Assembly: GCA_026389975.1 (NCBI GenBank) | Contig: JAPLGV010000365.1 | Coordinates: 1-5,104, forward strand | DNA length: 5,104 bases | Source of the DNA: Chloroflexota bacterium | GTDB taxonomy: Bacteria; Chloroflexota; Anaerolineae; Anaerolineales; Villigracilaceae | Direction: 5' to 3' | Part shown: in pieces, positions 4,541-5,104 of the stretch | How positions within the stretch are numbered: the stretch's first letter is position 1 | Layout of the letters: every line of letters starts with the position of its first letter | The notes under the pieces: model-generated | Told to the model about the DNA's origin: nothing | Databases searched by the model: none | What the model saw: the letters and a program-made list of their open reading frames with translations, nothing else | Made by a program: the position numbers and the translations under genes

Positions 4541-5104
4541 TTAAAACTGGCTGGATCGGGTTGAAATCCGGTCTTTGGCGCGGGCGATAAACTCTGCCAG
4601 CGGGATATTGTCCGCTCGGGAGCCGTCCCGGACGCGCAGGGAGACCTGCCCGGCCTGGGTCTCGTTCTCGCCGACAACCAGCATGTAAGGTACTTTCATC
4701 AACTGGGCGGCGCGGATTTTGGCATTCATGCGCTGGGCGCTGACATCCGCGCTGGCGCGGATACCCTGGTCGCGCAACTGGCGGACGATGTTCTCCGCGT
4801 ATTCGTTTTGCGGGTCGGTAATCGGGATGACGCGCACGTGCTCGGGCGAGAGCCAGACCGGGAAGTTGCCGGCGTAGTGCTCGAGCAGGAACCCGATCAT
4901 GCGCTCGTGCGTGCTGAGCGGGGCGCGGTGGATGCACAACGGCGTCTCCTCCACCCCTTCTTTATTCATAAAGGCCAGGTTAAAACGCCCCGGCTGGGCA
5001 AAGTCCACCTGATTGGTTGCGAGTGTGAACTCCTTGCCAATGGCGCTCCAGATTTGGACGTCGACCTTGGGGCCGTAAAAGGCGGCTTCGTTATTAGCCT
5101 CCAC
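4541..5104 (-). CDS. thrS: Threonyl-tRNA synthetase, C-terminal part
   Basis: The last 187 codons of ThrRS, which charges tRNA-Thr in the cytoplasm; the TGS, editing and first catalytic parts lie beyond the right edge. The visible class II catalytic segment has EAAFYGPKVDVQI (6-18 of the fragment), NQVDFAQPGRFNL (31-43) and motif 3, CIHRAPLSTHERMIGFLLEH (57-76). Within motif 3, H59 matches the third zinc ligand and R68 the motif 3 arginine of E. coli ThrRS. The anticodon-binding domain follows (about 84-184), with VRVIPITDPQNEYA (90-103), KIRAAQLMKVPYMLVVGENE (129-148) and a normal C-terminal end. No break is visible. A terminator-like stem follows, and the infC unit starts with its own promoter 142 bases on, a common order in bacteria. 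Confidence 0.97.
   Translation of the reverse strand: MEANNEAAFYGPKVDVQIWSAIGKEFTLATNQVDFAQPGRFNLAFMNKEGVEETPLCIHRAPLSTHERMIGFLLEHYAGNFPVWLSPEHVRVIPITDPQNEYAENIVRQLRDQGIRASADVSAQRMNAKIRAAQLMKVPYMLVVGENETQAGQVSLRVRDGSRADNIPLAEFIARAKDRISTRSSQF

Noticed and set aside
4482..4937. Minus-strand open frame in another register over the thrS end.
   Set aside because: Arg/Pro-rich low-quality translation overlapping a clear ThrRS frame; a shadow frame.

Overview
The window is almost entirely ordinary bacterial chromosome, with every gene on the minus strand. Read in the direction of transcription (right to left) the order is thrS (3' part), infC, rpmI, rplT, a SpoU/TrmH-family RNA 2'-O-methyltransferase, a DUF711-family protein, an MNT nucleotidyltransferase antitoxin and a broken hepT toxin gene cut by the left window edge. 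The thrS-infC-rpmI-rplT cluster next to a SpoU methylase is a widespread bacterial translation cluster. The protein flavour (ThrRS motif 3 written HRAPLSTHER, an L35 with a KYKLKTHKAT start, a short DUF711 protein, an IF3 with a charged Pro/Glu/Lys tail) and the dispersed heptad repeats suggest a Chloroflexota (Anaerolineae-like) bacterium. That assignment is inference from recall, not from a search.

Right part (about 3069-5104): translation genes. The C-terminal part of ThrRS ends at 4541 and is followed by a bidirectional-looking stem with a T tract (4487-4526). A strong sigma70-type promoter with an extended -10 (4456-4485) then starts a new unit: a short leader with a hairpin, infC (IF3), rpmI (L35) and rplT (L20). 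infC has no ATG/GTG/TTG in a usable place. The reading frame, the conserved IF3 N-terminus and a well placed Shine-Dalgarno all point to an ATC start at 4398. rpmI probably starts at a GTG at 3772. A perfect 11-bp palindrome (3024-3049) follows rplT.

Middle (658-3068): the SpoU methylase and the DUF711 protein, separated and flanked by repeat-rich intergenic DNA: a 20-bp tandem duplication ahead of the methylase, a pair of dispersed 20-bp repeats at its 3' end, and a 28-bp tandem duplication ahead of the DUF711 gene. The methylase also carries a short heptad-repeat stretch inside its interdomain linker, resembling the heptad array just after the DUF711 gene.

Left end (1-660): a MntA/HepT-type HEPN-MNT toxin-antitoxin pair. 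The antitoxin gene looks intact and has its own promoter-like sequence, possibly giving a leaderless mRNA. The toxin frame is interrupted by an in-frame TAG near its start, and it also has Cys where the RX4HXY motif should have its modified Tyr. I see no clear undescribed multi-gene system; the best leads are the decayed toxin with an intact antitoxin, the ATC start of infC, and the heptad repeats that occur both between and inside genes.
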